Positions 14,195-20,805 of a DNA stretch of 24,611 nt are shown here, one piece after another. The stretch is from a virus. The stretch spans positions 1 to 24,611 of IMG/VR virus record IMGVR_UViG_3300006224_000037; one strand, given 5' to 3'. The translations under genes were made by a program, and so were the position numbers. How positions within the stretch are numbered: position 1 is the stretch's first letter; each line of letters opens with the position of its first letter. Below the pieces are notes generated by a model that was not told the DNA's origin, did not search any database, and saw only the letters and a program-made list of their open reading frames with translations.

Positions 14195-14786
14195 CAGTCG
14201 ATCTCACCCTTCATGCGTGCCTTCTGCACCTCGATGACCTTCTCCAGCGCCCACCCAGTGGTGAGGTTCTTCTGCTCGGTCTTGGCGACGTTGACCTCGT
14301 GCCAGGAGTCGCGGTAGCGGCGCAGTTGCATGATGCGCTTGCAGAGCGCGATGTCCTGGCGCTCCGCGACGTCGGGCGGGACACCGAACTCCTCGCAGAT
14401 GGAACTCGTCATCCACTCAGGCGGCTCCTCCCCGCGGCCTCCGCTCAGGAGTCGGTCGAAGTTGGCCCAGTACTTAAAGGGGCTTCCTGCTCTCCCAGTC
14501 CGATGGCAGCGGTGATCTTGAACATCAGGGTGTAGGGCAGTTCGGCGATGTTCTCGGGGGTCACAGGGGCGGCGTCGCTCCAAGCGACGATGCACGCCTC
14601 GAGCGCGAGCTTGGAAAGCTCGAACCCCTGCGCCTCGTCCTTCTCTTCCCCAGGCGGCACCTCGACACGAGCAGCCGCTTGGCGCATCGCACGAAGAGCG
14701 CCGATGGAGAGCGGGCGAACCTCCACCCACTCACCGCCGTCGAGTTCGACTCTCTTGGTTTGGTTGAGAAGTCCCATTCGGGTCAT
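14194..14786 (-). CDS. tail assembly chaperone, -1 frameshift fusion (GT-type), about 197 aa
   Basis: The upstream frame (start 14786) runs into a second open frame that has no convincing independent start and ends at 14194. Slippage at CCCTTTA (14475-14481) would join them: P-site CCT to CCC and A-site TTA to TTT, giving ...GEQEAP-F-KYWANFDRLL... The downstream part (about 93 residues) is helical and charged (SSICEEFGVPPDVAERQD, LCKRIMQLRRYRDSWHEVNV, LTTGWALEKVIEVQKARMKG) and includes a WMTSSICEEFG segment typical of T-domain extensions. In lambda-like phages the fusion product binds tape measure and tube protein during assembly. Its stop overlaps the tape measure start. Frame arithmetic confirms a -1 shift. 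Confidence 0.82.
14445..14786 (-). CDS. tail assembly chaperone, zero-frame product (G-type), 113 aa
   Basis: This is the unshifted product, starting MTRMGLLNQTKRVELDGGEW. It is a small acidic protein with an N-terminal beta pair (RVELDGGEWVEVRPLSIGAL), a helical middle (LRAMRQAAARVE) and C-terminal helix, typical of gpG-like chaperones upstream of tape measure genes. Ten codons past the slippery heptamer it ends at TGA 14445-14447. ATG 14784-14786 overlaps the tube protein stop as ATGA. A second ATG at 14775-14777 sits 9 bases from GGAGG and may be the true start, giving 110 residues. Most ribosomes are expected to stop here, with a minority making the fusion protein. Confidence 0.82.
   Translation of the reverse strand: MTRMGLLNQTKRVELDGGEWVEVRPLSIGALRAMRQAAARVEVPPGEEKDEAQGFELSKLALEACIVAWSDAAPVTPENIAELPYTLMFKITAAIGLGEQEAPLSTGPTSTDS
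14475..14481 (-). promoter_or_regulatory. programmed -1 ribosomal frameshift heptamer C CCT TTA
   Basis: On the minus strand the zero-frame codons are GCC CCT TTA AGT, giving a perfect X XXY YYZ heptamer (CCCTTTA). Both tRNAs can re-pair after slipping back one base (CCC TTT). The shifted frame stays open to 14194, while the zero frame stops ten codons later. A GC-rich stretch with hairpin potential (CTCC-TGAGC-GGAG) lies about 25 bases downstream. Confidence 0.85.
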
Positions 14787-15208
14787 GCCTCCGTCACGGT
14801 TCCGGTGAACCTCATCGACGCCTCGTAGCCATGATAGTTGCCGACTTCGAGCGTCCTGGTGTACTTCTCGATCCAGACCGTGCCGGCGATCGTCTTGCCG
14901 CTCTTCAGGGTGAGCGTGCAGTTGCGCGGCGCGGTGTGGGTGATGCGGCCGATGTTGAGCACGGCGTCGGGGCCGGTGGTCGCCGTGTCGTCGTAGAAGC
15001 CGCTGATGACCAGCGGATCCCGCTTCTTCATCACGCCGATGATCCACGTCTCGTCCACCACGCCGAAGGGCGTCGCATCGACGGCCTCGCGGTTGACGAC
15101 GACGTCATTTATCTTCGTGATGTAGTTGCTTGCGAAGCCGGTCGAGGTGGCGCCCCCATCGGACACCTGGATTTGGAAATCGACCTCGTTACTCCCTGCC
15201 TTGGCCAT
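14783..15208 (-). CDS. tail tube-type protein, 141 aa
   Basis: The protein has the look of a siphophage tail tube subunit: an N-terminal beta strand with a loop (NEVDFQIQVSDGG), INDVVVNREAVDATPFG, the motif KRDPLVISGFYDDT that resembles the 'xxxISGxxDD' segment in tail tube families, and a final beta strand pair ending GYEASMRFTGTVTEA. It lies directly upstream of the frameshifted chaperone genes, the usual place of the tube gene. ATG 15206-15208 follows AAGGAGCCTTC. It stands next to a second tail-tube-like gene of 251 aa, so which of the two forms the tube is uncertain. The shorter one fits the classical size. Confidence 0.75.
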   Translation of the reverse strand: MAKAGSNEVDFQIQVSDGGATSTGFASNYITKINDVVVNREAVDATPFGVVDETWIIGVMKKRDPLVISGFYDDTATTGPDAVLNIGRITHTAPRNCTLTLKSGKTIAGTVWIEKYTRTLEVGNYHGYEASMRFTGTVTEA

Positions 15209-15223
15209 GAAGGCTCCTTCCTC

Positions 15224-15979
15224 TTATGGTGCTTGGTAGATCGCTACCATGAACGTGCATGACGGACTGGACGGCGTGTTGAACGTCCAGTGGACGGCCC
15301 AGTACTGGTTCATCGTGCTCGTCAGAGCCACGTACTGGCCGGCGTTGGCGCCCCCCGGCACGTCGGCCGGGGCGACGTTGGTGAACGCCTGCTTGAGCGT
15401 GTAGGTGCCGCCATCGGTCGAGTGGTAGGCGCCGATCGTCACAGTGGCGCAGCCGCTCAGGGCGGTGACGTGCAGCACCATCGCGCCACCGTTCGAGGTG
15501 TTGCCGGCGAAGGGGTGGACGTCGAGCGACTCGTTGTCTGAGTCGGCGGTCGTCTCGGTGCCGAGGGCGTGGATGATGTAGGCCGGCTTCTTGCCGTACC
15601 AGATGCCGTACTCGCCGTTGGCCTTGATGATGTCTCCGACATCGAACTGCTTCGTGTAGCCGACGCGCTGCACGCTCTGGTAGACGTCGATCGCGGCGGC
15701 GTTGGTGTTGCCGTGCGGGGCGATGCTCATCGGCAGGGCCAAGACGGGCAGATCCTTGAGCGCCTCGTGGACGCCGTTGGTGGCGTCATCGAAGTAGCCC
15801 TCCTGCGTGACGGTCGTCTTCTTGGCGCCGCTCGTCCAGTACGCCTCGTCGGCGTCACCGAGGACGTACGCCTCGCCGAGCTTCAGTTCGACCACGTCTT
15901 CGATCTTGCTGTCGGAGCCGAGCATGGAGTAGCCACCGAGGAGGTGGAACCCGCAGTCCTTACTTGAGTACTTCGCCAT
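15224..15979 (-). CDS. major tail-type protein with C-terminal beta domain, 251 aa
   Basis: The N-terminal half (MAKYSSKDCGFHLLGGYSML, VTQEGYFDDATNGVHEAL, PMSIAPHG) matches the plan of tail proteins in high-GC siphophages: a tube-like core with the EGYFDDATNG segment corresponding to ISGFYDDT in the neighbour. Residues about 155-251 form a separate beta domain (AMVLHVTALSGCATVTIGAY, HSTDGGTYTLKQAFTNVAP, YWAVHWTFNTPSSPSCTFMV) of a type seen as a decoration module in many phage tail proteins. ATG 15977-15979 follows AGGAGGTGACGA and overlaps the 81-aa gene by 20 bases. It is either the major tail subunit with a surface domain or a second tube component beside the 141-aa protein. Confidence 0.6.
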   Translation of the reverse strand: MAKYSSKDCGFHLLGGYSMLGSDSKIEDVVELKLGEAYVLGDADEAYWTSGAKKTTVTQEGYFDDATNGVHEALKDLPVLALPMSIAPHGNTNAAAIDVYQSVQRVGYTKQFDVGDIIKANGEYGIWYGKKPAYIIHALGTETTADSDNESLDVHPFAGNTSNGGAMVLHVTALSGCATVTIGAYHSTDGGTYTLKQAFTNVAPADVPGGANAGQYVALTSTMNQYWAVHWTFNTPSSPSCTFMVAIYQAP

Positions 15980-16205
15980 TCGTCACCTCCTCTGCCACCC
16001 CGTTGGCGAGCCAGGACTTGGCGATCTCGTCGCTGGGCGCCTCGAAGGGCTTGTCCTTGGGGCCGTGCGTGACCCGCTTGACCTGTGCCTGCAAGGCGAG
16101 CTTCTCGGCGGGATCGTCCGTCTCCCTGGACGCTTTGAGCTTCTTCAGCGAGGCAGCGTCAGCGACGTAGCTGAACTCCACCTTCGCGCGATAGAGCCTC
16201 GTCAT
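15960..16205 (-). CDS. hypothetical protein, 81 aa
   Basis: This short protein starts MTRLYRAKVEFSYVADAASL. It has a charged, helical middle and a C-terminal segment PFEAPSDEIAKSWLANGVAE, which resembles the 'vp.eeAkeLianGvAe' element of small phage proteins often encoded among connector genes. The ATG (16203-16205) follows AGGAGGTAGCAG, a ribosome binding site that contains the TAG stop of the upstream gene. Its end overlaps the 251-aa tail gene by 20 bases. There is no membrane segment. The position suggests a tail or joining role, but I cannot name a function. Confidence 0.6.
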   Translation of the reverse strand: MTRLYRAKVEFSYVADAASLKKLKASRETDDPAEKLALQAQVKRVTHGPKDKPFEAPSDEIAKSWLANGVAEEVTNGEVLK

Positions 16206-16208
16206 CTG

Positions 16209-16442
16209 CTACCTCCTGTACTGGTAGCCACAGTCTTCGCACTCCCAGTGCTCGGCGACGCCGAACGTGCGGAGGTGCTTCTTGTTGTCATGCGAGCAGG
16301 GAGGCGCCTCTGAGGAGGGGGCCACCTTGAGTTCAGAAGGCGCGTCTCCCTGCTCTTGCTGGCCGAGTTCGAGGAGCAGTGCCTCGAGCGCGGCGTGGGC
16401 GGTGAGAGCGGCGGCGATGAGCTTCGTGCGGTTCTCAGACAT
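16209..16442 (-). CDS. small protein with zinc-ribbon-like C-terminus, 77 aa
   Basis: I chose the ATG at 16440-16442 (MSENRTKLIAAALTAHAALE), which overlaps the stop of the terminator gene by eight bases (ATGTCTGA) behind GAGGG. The N-terminal half is an Ala/Leu-rich helix. The C-terminal third carries CSHDNKKHLRTFGVAEHWEC and then EDCGYQYRR, so Cys-x-His and Cys-x-x-Cys pairs are spaced like a zinc knuckle with one His ligand. Small zinc-ribbon proteins occur in many phage late operons, with unknown roles. An in-frame ATG further upstream (16455-16457) would overlap the neighbour more and is less likely. Confidence 0.6.
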   Translation of the reverse strand: MSENRTKLIAAALTAHAALEALLLELGQQEQGDAPSELKVAPSSEAPPCSHDNKKHLRTFGVAEHWECEDCGYQYRR

Positions 16443-16797
16443 GAGGCACCCTCGCATCGACGTCGCGGCGGTAGAGGCCGGTGGTGACGTCGTGGTAGGC
16501 GCGCTCGTCCTCGAAGGTGACCGGACTCTCGAAGCTGACGAGAGCGCCCCGCAGGGCGTCGGCCACCTCGACGCAGTCGTCGTAGTGCTCGCCGTAGATG
16601 GAGTACTGGATGCGCGGCTTGTTGACCTGGACGATGTTGCCGAAGCCCTGCTCGCGCGGGTTGGCGAACTCGTAGTACACCACGAAGGGCAGCGTCGGAT
16701 CCTGCGGTGCGAAGCTCGGGTAGAGCCGCGTGCCGATCTTGGAGGCCAGCGTGCCGTCCGTCGTCAGGTGCGTGAAGAGGTCGGTGATGGCGCTCAT
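16435..16797 (-). CDS. tail terminator/completion protein (DUF3168-like), 120 aa
   Basis: The start MSAITDLFTHLTTDGTLASK, the segment RLYPSFAPQDPTLPFVVYYE and the later QYSIYGEHYDDCVEVADALR with YHDVTTGLYRRDVDARV match the DUF3168/tail completion family. These proteins form a ring that ends tail tube growth and docks the tail to the head. The length is typical. ATG 16795-16797 overlaps the previous stop (ATGA). The order adaptor, head closure, gp10-like, terminator is the standard siphophage one and strengthens the call. A longer in-frame reading starting near 16953 is shadow of the neighbour. Confidence 0.75.
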   Translation of the reverse strand: MSAITDLFTHLTTDGTLASKIGTRLYPSFAPQDPTLPFVVYYEFANPREQGFGNIVQVNKPRIQYSIYGEHYDDCVEVADALRGALVSFESPVTFEDERAYHDVTTGLYRRDVDARVPHV

Positions 16798-17327
16798 CGC
16801 ATCGGGATTCCGAAGGCGGCGGCGATCATGTCGCAGGAGTACCGATAGACTTGAGGCACTGAGCGCATGAAGCCGGTGTAGACGAACCTGTAGGGCCGGT
16901 TTCCGGGATGGTTGACCGAGGGGCCGACGAAGAACATGCCGGCCTTCTCCCACCAGAAGGTGAGGTTCTTGGCGCCGTCTGCTGAGACGAACTTGTAACT
17001 ACCGACGTCGCCACCGAAGACGGCCTGCGTGCTGAAGCCCGCGGTGATCTTGTGCGGCATCGAGCCGAACTCCAGCGGCTGGACGTAGTCCGTCCCCTTG
17101 CCGGTGCCGACGCTGATGCCGTTCTTGGTCTGGTAGAAGACGCGCACCGAGTTGAAGAGGTTGCCGGTACGCTGCTGGAACATCTGCCAGATGGTGTCGC
17201 GGATGTTCATCTGCTCGGCGAGGCCGATCTTGCGGAGCGTGACCGGCTTGCTCGCCTCCATCGTCTTCAGCGAGGCGGCGAACTTGGCGGCCAGCGCCTC
17301 CCTGCCGATGACCTGGACGGTGATCAT
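16794..17327 (-). CDS. HK97 gp10-like head-tail joining protein, 177 aa
   Basis: The N-terminal pattern ITVQVIGREALAAKFAASLK, then an amphipathic helix (KIGLAEQMNIRDTIWQMFQQ) and RTGNLFNSVRVFYQTKNGIS, is that of the gp10/tail-component family. In that family an 'RTGxLxxSI' motif precedes a beta hairpin. The loop YVQPLEFGSMPHKI corresponds to the usual 'YAxxvEfGT..hxI' segment. The C-terminal part (FVSADGAKNLTFWWEKAGMF, VNHPGNRPYRFVYTGF) ends with the typical 'PxRPFxxxA' counterpart NRPYRFVYTGFMRS. I chose ATG 17325-17327, which overlaps the previous stop by one base (TGATG). It is longer than most family members by roughly 30 residues. Confidence 0.75.
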   Translation of the reverse strand: MITVQVIGREALAAKFAASLKTMEASKPVTLRKIGLAEQMNIRDTIWQMFQQRTGNLFNSVRVFYQTKNGISVGTGKGTDYVQPLEFGSMPHKITAGFSTQAVFGGDVGSYKFVSADGAKNLTFWWEKAGMFFVGPSVNHPGNRPYRFVYTGFMRSVPQVYRYSCDMIAAAFGIPMR

Positions 17328-17731
17328 CAGATGGCTCCCGGTTCGATGATCTCGACGCCGAGGATCGTCCACGTCTTGCTGACGTCGTGGACGACGTTGA
17401 TGACGGCCCAGTCGCGGTCATCGAAGCGCACGCGGTGCTCCTGGTCGATGCCGGGGTAGTAGCCCTGCAAGATGATGCGCCGGCGCTCGACCTCGTAGAG
17501 TGCCTGCGAGGTGCGGAACTCCTGTGCCTTGAGACGCAGGGCGGTGGCGTCGAAGGGGCCGATCATGCAGGGGAGGTCGCAGTGGCCGGCGAGCGCCGCC
17601 CAGGTGCTGACCATCTCCCCGTAGGAGTCCTGCGTGCTGGTCGGCTCGAGCACGGTGACGGCGTCGTTGAAGAAGCCCGCGAGGGCTTCCGTCATCGGCA
17701 CGCCGCCTATCGTCGCCAGCCGAACGACCAT
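17327..17731 (-). CDS. head closure protein (SPP1 gp16-like), 134 aa
   Basis: This fits the head-tail joining family in length and layout: an N-terminal strand with FFNDAVTVLEPTSTQDSYGE, followed by a beta barrel (HCDLPCMIGPFDATALRLKA) and the late RVRFDDRDWAVINVVHDVSK segment that corresponds to the 'DRVxxxGxxYxVxxV' signature. These proteins close the portal channel after DNA packaging and form the tail interface. ATG 17729-17731 overlaps the adaptor stop (TGATG). Met13 (MTEALAGF) is an alternative start. Neighbours on both sides agree with the call. Confidence 0.7.
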   Translation of the reverse strand: MVVRLATIGGVPMTEALAGFFNDAVTVLEPTSTQDSYGEMVSTWAALAGHCDLPCMIGPFDATALRLKAQEFRTSQALYEVERRRIILQGYYPGIDQEHRVRFDDRDWAVINVVHDVSKTWTILGVEIIEPGAI

Positions 17732-18123
17732 CAGTAGCTCTCCTCCTCGACCGTCTTGGCGTACTTCTCACGGCGCTGGAGGAAGTCGTCGGCCATCTCG
17801 ATGGACACGAAGCCGGGAGAGGCCGCCGTGACGGTCTGCGCGTCTTCAGCGCGTAGCGTCTCGGCCAGGGCACGGTACTGCTTGGCGGCAGAGGCGGCGT
17901 CAGTGACCACCGCCCCCATCAGATTCACGACCTTCAGACAGAGAAGCTCGTTCATGGCGATCGTCTCACAGGCCATCGCCGCGGCGAGCGGGATCGAGTC
18001 GGAGGCCATCGAGAGGAACGCTGCGATGTCCTCGTCATCGAAGATCGGGCGGGTCATCTCCGTATCACTGATCCGCAGGCGCACCTTCCCGACATCTGTC
18101 GATACGTCGTAAGTCCAGGTCAT
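17731..18123 (-). CDS. head-tail adaptor/connector, 130 aa
   Basis: A helical protein with the adaptor-type start TYDVSTDVGKVRLRISDTEM, followed by the PIFDDEDIAAFLSMASDSIP segment that is highly typical of connector proteins bound under the portal (the 'FxDeEiaaflxxa' pattern), and a run of helices AAAMACETIAMNEL. The C-terminus is helical and acidic (EEESY). The ATG at 18121-18123 overlaps the preceding stop (ATGA). It would form the ring between portal and head closure protein. The length is in the usual range. Confidence 0.75.
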   Translation of the reverse strand: MTWTYDVSTDVGKVRLRISDTEMTRPIFDDEDIAAFLSMASDSIPLAAAMACETIAMNELLCLKVVNLMGAVVTDAASAAKQYRALAETLRAEDAQTVTAASPGFVSIEMADDFLQRREKYAKTVEEESY

Positions 18124-18353
18124 GTCGCCTTCTTCTTACGGGCCGTGGTCTTCTTCTTGGCCGGCGCCCGACGAGCCCGCGGGGCCGCGGCCGGGGCCGG
18201 TTCCGGCACCGCCTCGGCCACGGGCTCCGCAGGCACCGGCGGCTCGGAAGCCGCCGGTGCCAGAGCGTCGCGGATCTCCACGAGCACGTCGAAGATGGCG
18301 ACGAGGACTTCGTCCTTGTCGTCACGCGGGACGATGTCGTGAGGATGCCTCAT
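18120..18353 (-). CDS. small protein with Pro/Ala linker and Lys-rich tail, 77 aa
   Basis: Residues 1-34 (MRHPHDIVPRDDKDEVLVAI and on) form an acidic/hydrophobic helix. Residues about 35-55 are Pro/Ala/Glu-rich, and residues 56-77 are strongly basic (RARRAPAKKKTTARKKKAT), like the C-terminal tails of bacterial H1-like proteins. ATG 18351-18353 overlaps the major capsid stop (TGATG) and the stop overlaps the adaptor start (ATGA). It has no domain I can name. A DNA- or scaffold-binding tail inside the capsid is a reasonable guess given its place between capsid and connector genes, but nothing shows it directly. Confidence 0.6.
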   Translation of the reverse strand: MRHPHDIVPRDDKDEVLVAIFDVLVEIRDALAPAASEPPVPAEPVAEAVPEPAPAAAPRARRAPAKKKTTARKKKAT

Positions 18354-19540
18354 CAGGCACCAGAGCCGTTCGAGGCGACGGTCGCGTACGGGGCCACCTG
18401 GGTGAGCCCGAAGACGTGACGGATGCGGTACTCCTGGGTGTCCGTCTCGAAGGACTCGGCCACCGTGCCGCCGCCGACGCGCGAGGCGTTCGGCGTCTTG
18501 ACGAACAACTCGGGGCGCTCGTGGCCGGCGAGGTAGTCCATCTGGATGGCGGGACGGGCCGCGCCGGTGGAGGCGAACAGGAACCAGCAGGTGGTCGCGT
18601 TGCTGGTGGCGCACATCGAGATGTACGGATCGACCGCGAGGCTGATGCGGTTGGCGATCCAGTTCGCCACGCGGATCTGGTCGGCCGCGTTGTAGGCGCC
18701 GCCGCCGGTGGCCACGGTGACCTCGGTGGCGTTGAGGATGTTGCGCGCCGTGACCTCGAGCGCCGGCGGGACGACGAGGGTGACCGCGTCGATGATCAGC
18801 GGGAACCCGTCGTAGTCGGTGTGCTTGGACATGACGAGGAACGCCTGAGCGAGGTTGGCGAGCGAGAGCGCGGGGTTGTTGGCCGACGCGCCGGCGTGCG
18901 TGTTCACGATGTTGTCGTACGTGTCGCTGTAGAGCGTCGCGTTGAAGCCGGCGCTCGCGGTGCCCACGTACATCTTGCTGGCGGCCAGAGCCTCGGTGCG
19001 GCGGGCCGCCTCGACCAGACGCTGTGGAAGCTCGCGGAGCGCGCCGAGGTCGTCGTTGATGATGCTCTCCCACGAGATGCCGAAACGGCCACCGTACTTG
19101 GCGACCTGACGGGTGATCGGCGTCTCCTCGACGGGGCCACGCTCAGGATACTCAGCGCGCTCCCCGACCGCGTCGAGCACCGAGCCCATGCCCTCGATGC
19201 CGAGCCACTTGGCCTGACGGAAATCGCGGACGGTGCCGGTCTTGATGTACTGCTGCCAAGCGGGCATCGTGGTGCCCCACTGGGCCATGAGCGAACGGTC
19301 GAGCACGTCTCCCATGAGGTACGGGAAGTCGGCGGTGACCATCGCCTCCTTCAACTGGTAGTAGGCGTGGTTGCTGCCCGCGCCGGCGCGGTCGAGCGTC
19401 TCCATGAAGGAGGCGATGATCTCGTCGGAGTACCGCTTGCGCGCGAACCCGCCCTCGCGGCCGAGAACGGTCATCAAGTCACTGCCGCTGGCGGTGGACT
19501 CGACCGTCTCTTCGACCTGGGTGATGACTTCGTCTGCCAT
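18353..19540 (-). CDS. major capsid protein (Mu gpT-like, HK97 fold), 395 aa
   Basis: The 395-aa protein has the pattern of gpT-like major head subunits: WQQYIKTGTVRDFRQAKWLG near residues 95-115, an early protective arm (EYPERGPVEETPITRQVAKY) with GRFGISWESIINDDLGALRE at about 150-172, a central TASAGFNATLYSDTYDNI, the IIDAVTLVVPPALEVTARNI segment, and a late EYRIRHVFGLTQVAPYATVA. This is the HK97-type fold's main shell subunit. The acidic N-terminal 30 residues could be removed by the protease encoded upstream. ATG 19538-19540 follows an excellent ribosome binding site (AGGAGGAAAGGC), consistent with high expression. Confidence 0.87.
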   Translation of the reverse strand: MADEVITQVEETVESTASGSDLMTVLGREGGFARKRYSDEIIASFMETLDRAGAGSNHAYYQLKEAMVTADFPYLMGDVLDRSLMAQWGTTMPAWQQYIKTGTVRDFRQAKWLGIEGMGSVLDAVGERAEYPERGPVEETPITRQVAKYGGRFGISWESIINDDLGALRELPQRLVEAARRTEALAASKMYVGTASAGFNATLYSDTYDNIVNTHAGASANNPALSLANLAQAFLVMSKHTDYDGFPLIIDAVTLVVPPALEVTARNILNATEVTVATGGGAYNAADQIRVANWIANRISLAVDPYISMCATSNATTCWFLFASTGAARPAIQMDYLAGHERPELFVKTPNASRVGGGTVAESFETDTQEYRIRHVFGLTQVAPYATVASNGSGA

Positions 19541-19558
19541 GCCTTTCCTCCTCTCGGC

Positions 19559-20788
19559 TTAGTAGCCGAGCTTGACCCTGATCTTGCGCGAGCCGGGAGC
19601 GGTGGTCACGGTGCCGCCGATGCGCGCGGTGCCGGTGACGACGATGTCCCCGTCGTAGGCCAGGGTGATGGTTCCCGAGTTGTTGGTCGCGGTGAAGCCG
19701 ACGAGGCCATAGACCTTGTCGTTGATGCAGGAGCAGAGTTCGTCGGCGTCCTGCGTGTCCGTCCCCGCGATCGAGAAGGTGCGGGTGGACTTGGTGGTCG
19801 TGTTGGTGTGCGCGGTGAAGGTGATGCCGTTGATGATCACGGTCTGGCTGTTCGTGACCGTGCCCAGCGTGATCTTGCGGTCGTCGGCCTTCTCGAGGGC
19901 GCGGCCGAAGAAGGTCGCTCCTTCGTGCAGGTTGAGCGTCGAAGGCGTCGTCCAGTAGACACTGGCACCCTCGGAGATCGGCATCGTGGAGGTGGCGCCG
20001 TGATCGACCGTGATGGTCGCCCCAGAGGCGGTGCCGGTGACGGCGCTGATCGTCTCGCTCGACTTGAGCGTGATGTCGTTGTCGTTCACGCTGGCGATGA
20101 CGTTCGGAGGCGGCGCGAGCGTCGAGATCGTGATGCCGGCGCCGCTCTTGCTGATGACCGGGGCCGGATAGGCGGCGGTCGGGTAGAGCGTGAACGGCTG
20201 GATGAGGATCTCGGCCGCCGAACTCTGCGTCACCGTGTAGCCCGTGCCGATGCCGTAGGTGCCATCGGTCAGACAGGTCACCAGTTCGGTGGCGTCCTGG
20301 GTGTCGGTGCCGGCGATGCTGAACTCGCGGTTGGCGACCGTGGTGGTCGTGCCGTGAGCGGTGAAGGTCAGGCCGGCGACGGTCACGGTCTGGCCGGCGG
20401 TGACGCCCGAGAGGCTCAGGTACTGACCGCCGTTGATGGCCTTGGCCAGCAGCAGCGCGTCGGCGGCGTCGGTGCCGGCGATGGAGTAGTTGCGCGTTGA
20501 CCACGTCGTGGTCGAGGTGGTCGCCGTGTAGGTGATCGCGTTGAAGATCAGCGTCTGGGTGTTGGTCACCGAGGCCAGCGCGAGGGTGACGGCGTCGCAG
20601 GCGCTGTCTACCGTGAGGTCGCAGACGCCATGGCGCAGCACCGAGGCGATCTCGGTGCCGGTGGATCCGGTTGCCGTGAGGGTCACGCCGGGGATCTTGC
20701 CGACGCAGACCGGGGTGCGGGCCGCGACACTGGCGCCCACCGTGAGCGGGATGATCCACCCACGCTTGTATGCTTCGTTGGTCGCCAT
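19559..20788 (-). CDS. enlarged DUF2190-type capsid decoration protein with three internal repeats, 409 aa
   Basis: The N-terminus (residues 1-63, MATNEAYKRGWIIPLTVGAS and on) and the split C-terminal parts (272-303 and 386-409) match the 118-aa protein encoded next to it, so the core is the same small DUF2190/parvulin-like decoration fold. Three copies of one beta module are inserted: about 66-125, 126-200 and 304-385. Each contains (V/L)xxxxxTFTAHTTTTT and FSIAGTDTQDA-type segments, the last two being identical over FSIAGTDTQDA (156-166 and 338-348). Such modules usually form Ig-like surface domains. ATG 20786-20788 has AGGAGGTAGGAG upstream. It probably coats the outside of the capsid. The insert content is unusually large for the family. 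Confidence 0.72.
   Translation of the reverse strand: MATNEAYKRGWIIPLTVGASVAARTPVCVGKIPGVTLTATGSTGTEIASVLRHGVCDLTVDSACDAVTLALASVTNTQTLIFNAITYTATTSTTTWSTRNYSIAGTDAADALLLAKAINGGQYLSLSGVTAGQTVTVAGLTFTAHGTTTTVANREFSIAGTDTQDATELVTCLTDGTYGIGTGYTVTQSSAAEILIQPFTLYPTAAYPAPVISKSGAGITISTLAPPPNVIASVNDNDITLKSSETISAVTGTASGATITVDHGATSTMPISEGASVYWTTPSTLNLHEGATFFGRALEKADDRKITLGTVTNSQTVIINGITFTAHTNTTTKSTRTFSIAGTDTQDADELCSCINDKVYGLVGFTATNNSGTITLAYDGDIVVTGTARIGGTVTTAPGSRKIRVKLGY
19634..20593 (-). repeat. three diverged beta-module repeats inside the decoration gene
   Basis: Copies lie at about 20414-20593, 20189-20413 and 19634-19879. They are recognised from their protein translation (ThrPheThrAlaHis and SerIleAlaGlyThrAsp segments); the outer two units share the longest identical stretch. 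The span includes the core decoration segment between copies 2 and 3. Boundaries are approximate. Confidence 0.6.
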
Positions 20789-20805
20789 CTCCTACCTCCT
20801 TCGAC

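Noticed and set aside
18122-20500. A 792-codon open frame on the plus strand across the capsid and decoration genes
   Set aside because: It mirrors real minus-strand genes with good ribosome binding sites and recognisable capsid motifs. The product is Arg/Gly/Asp/Val-rich low-complexity sequence typical of high-GC antisense frames.
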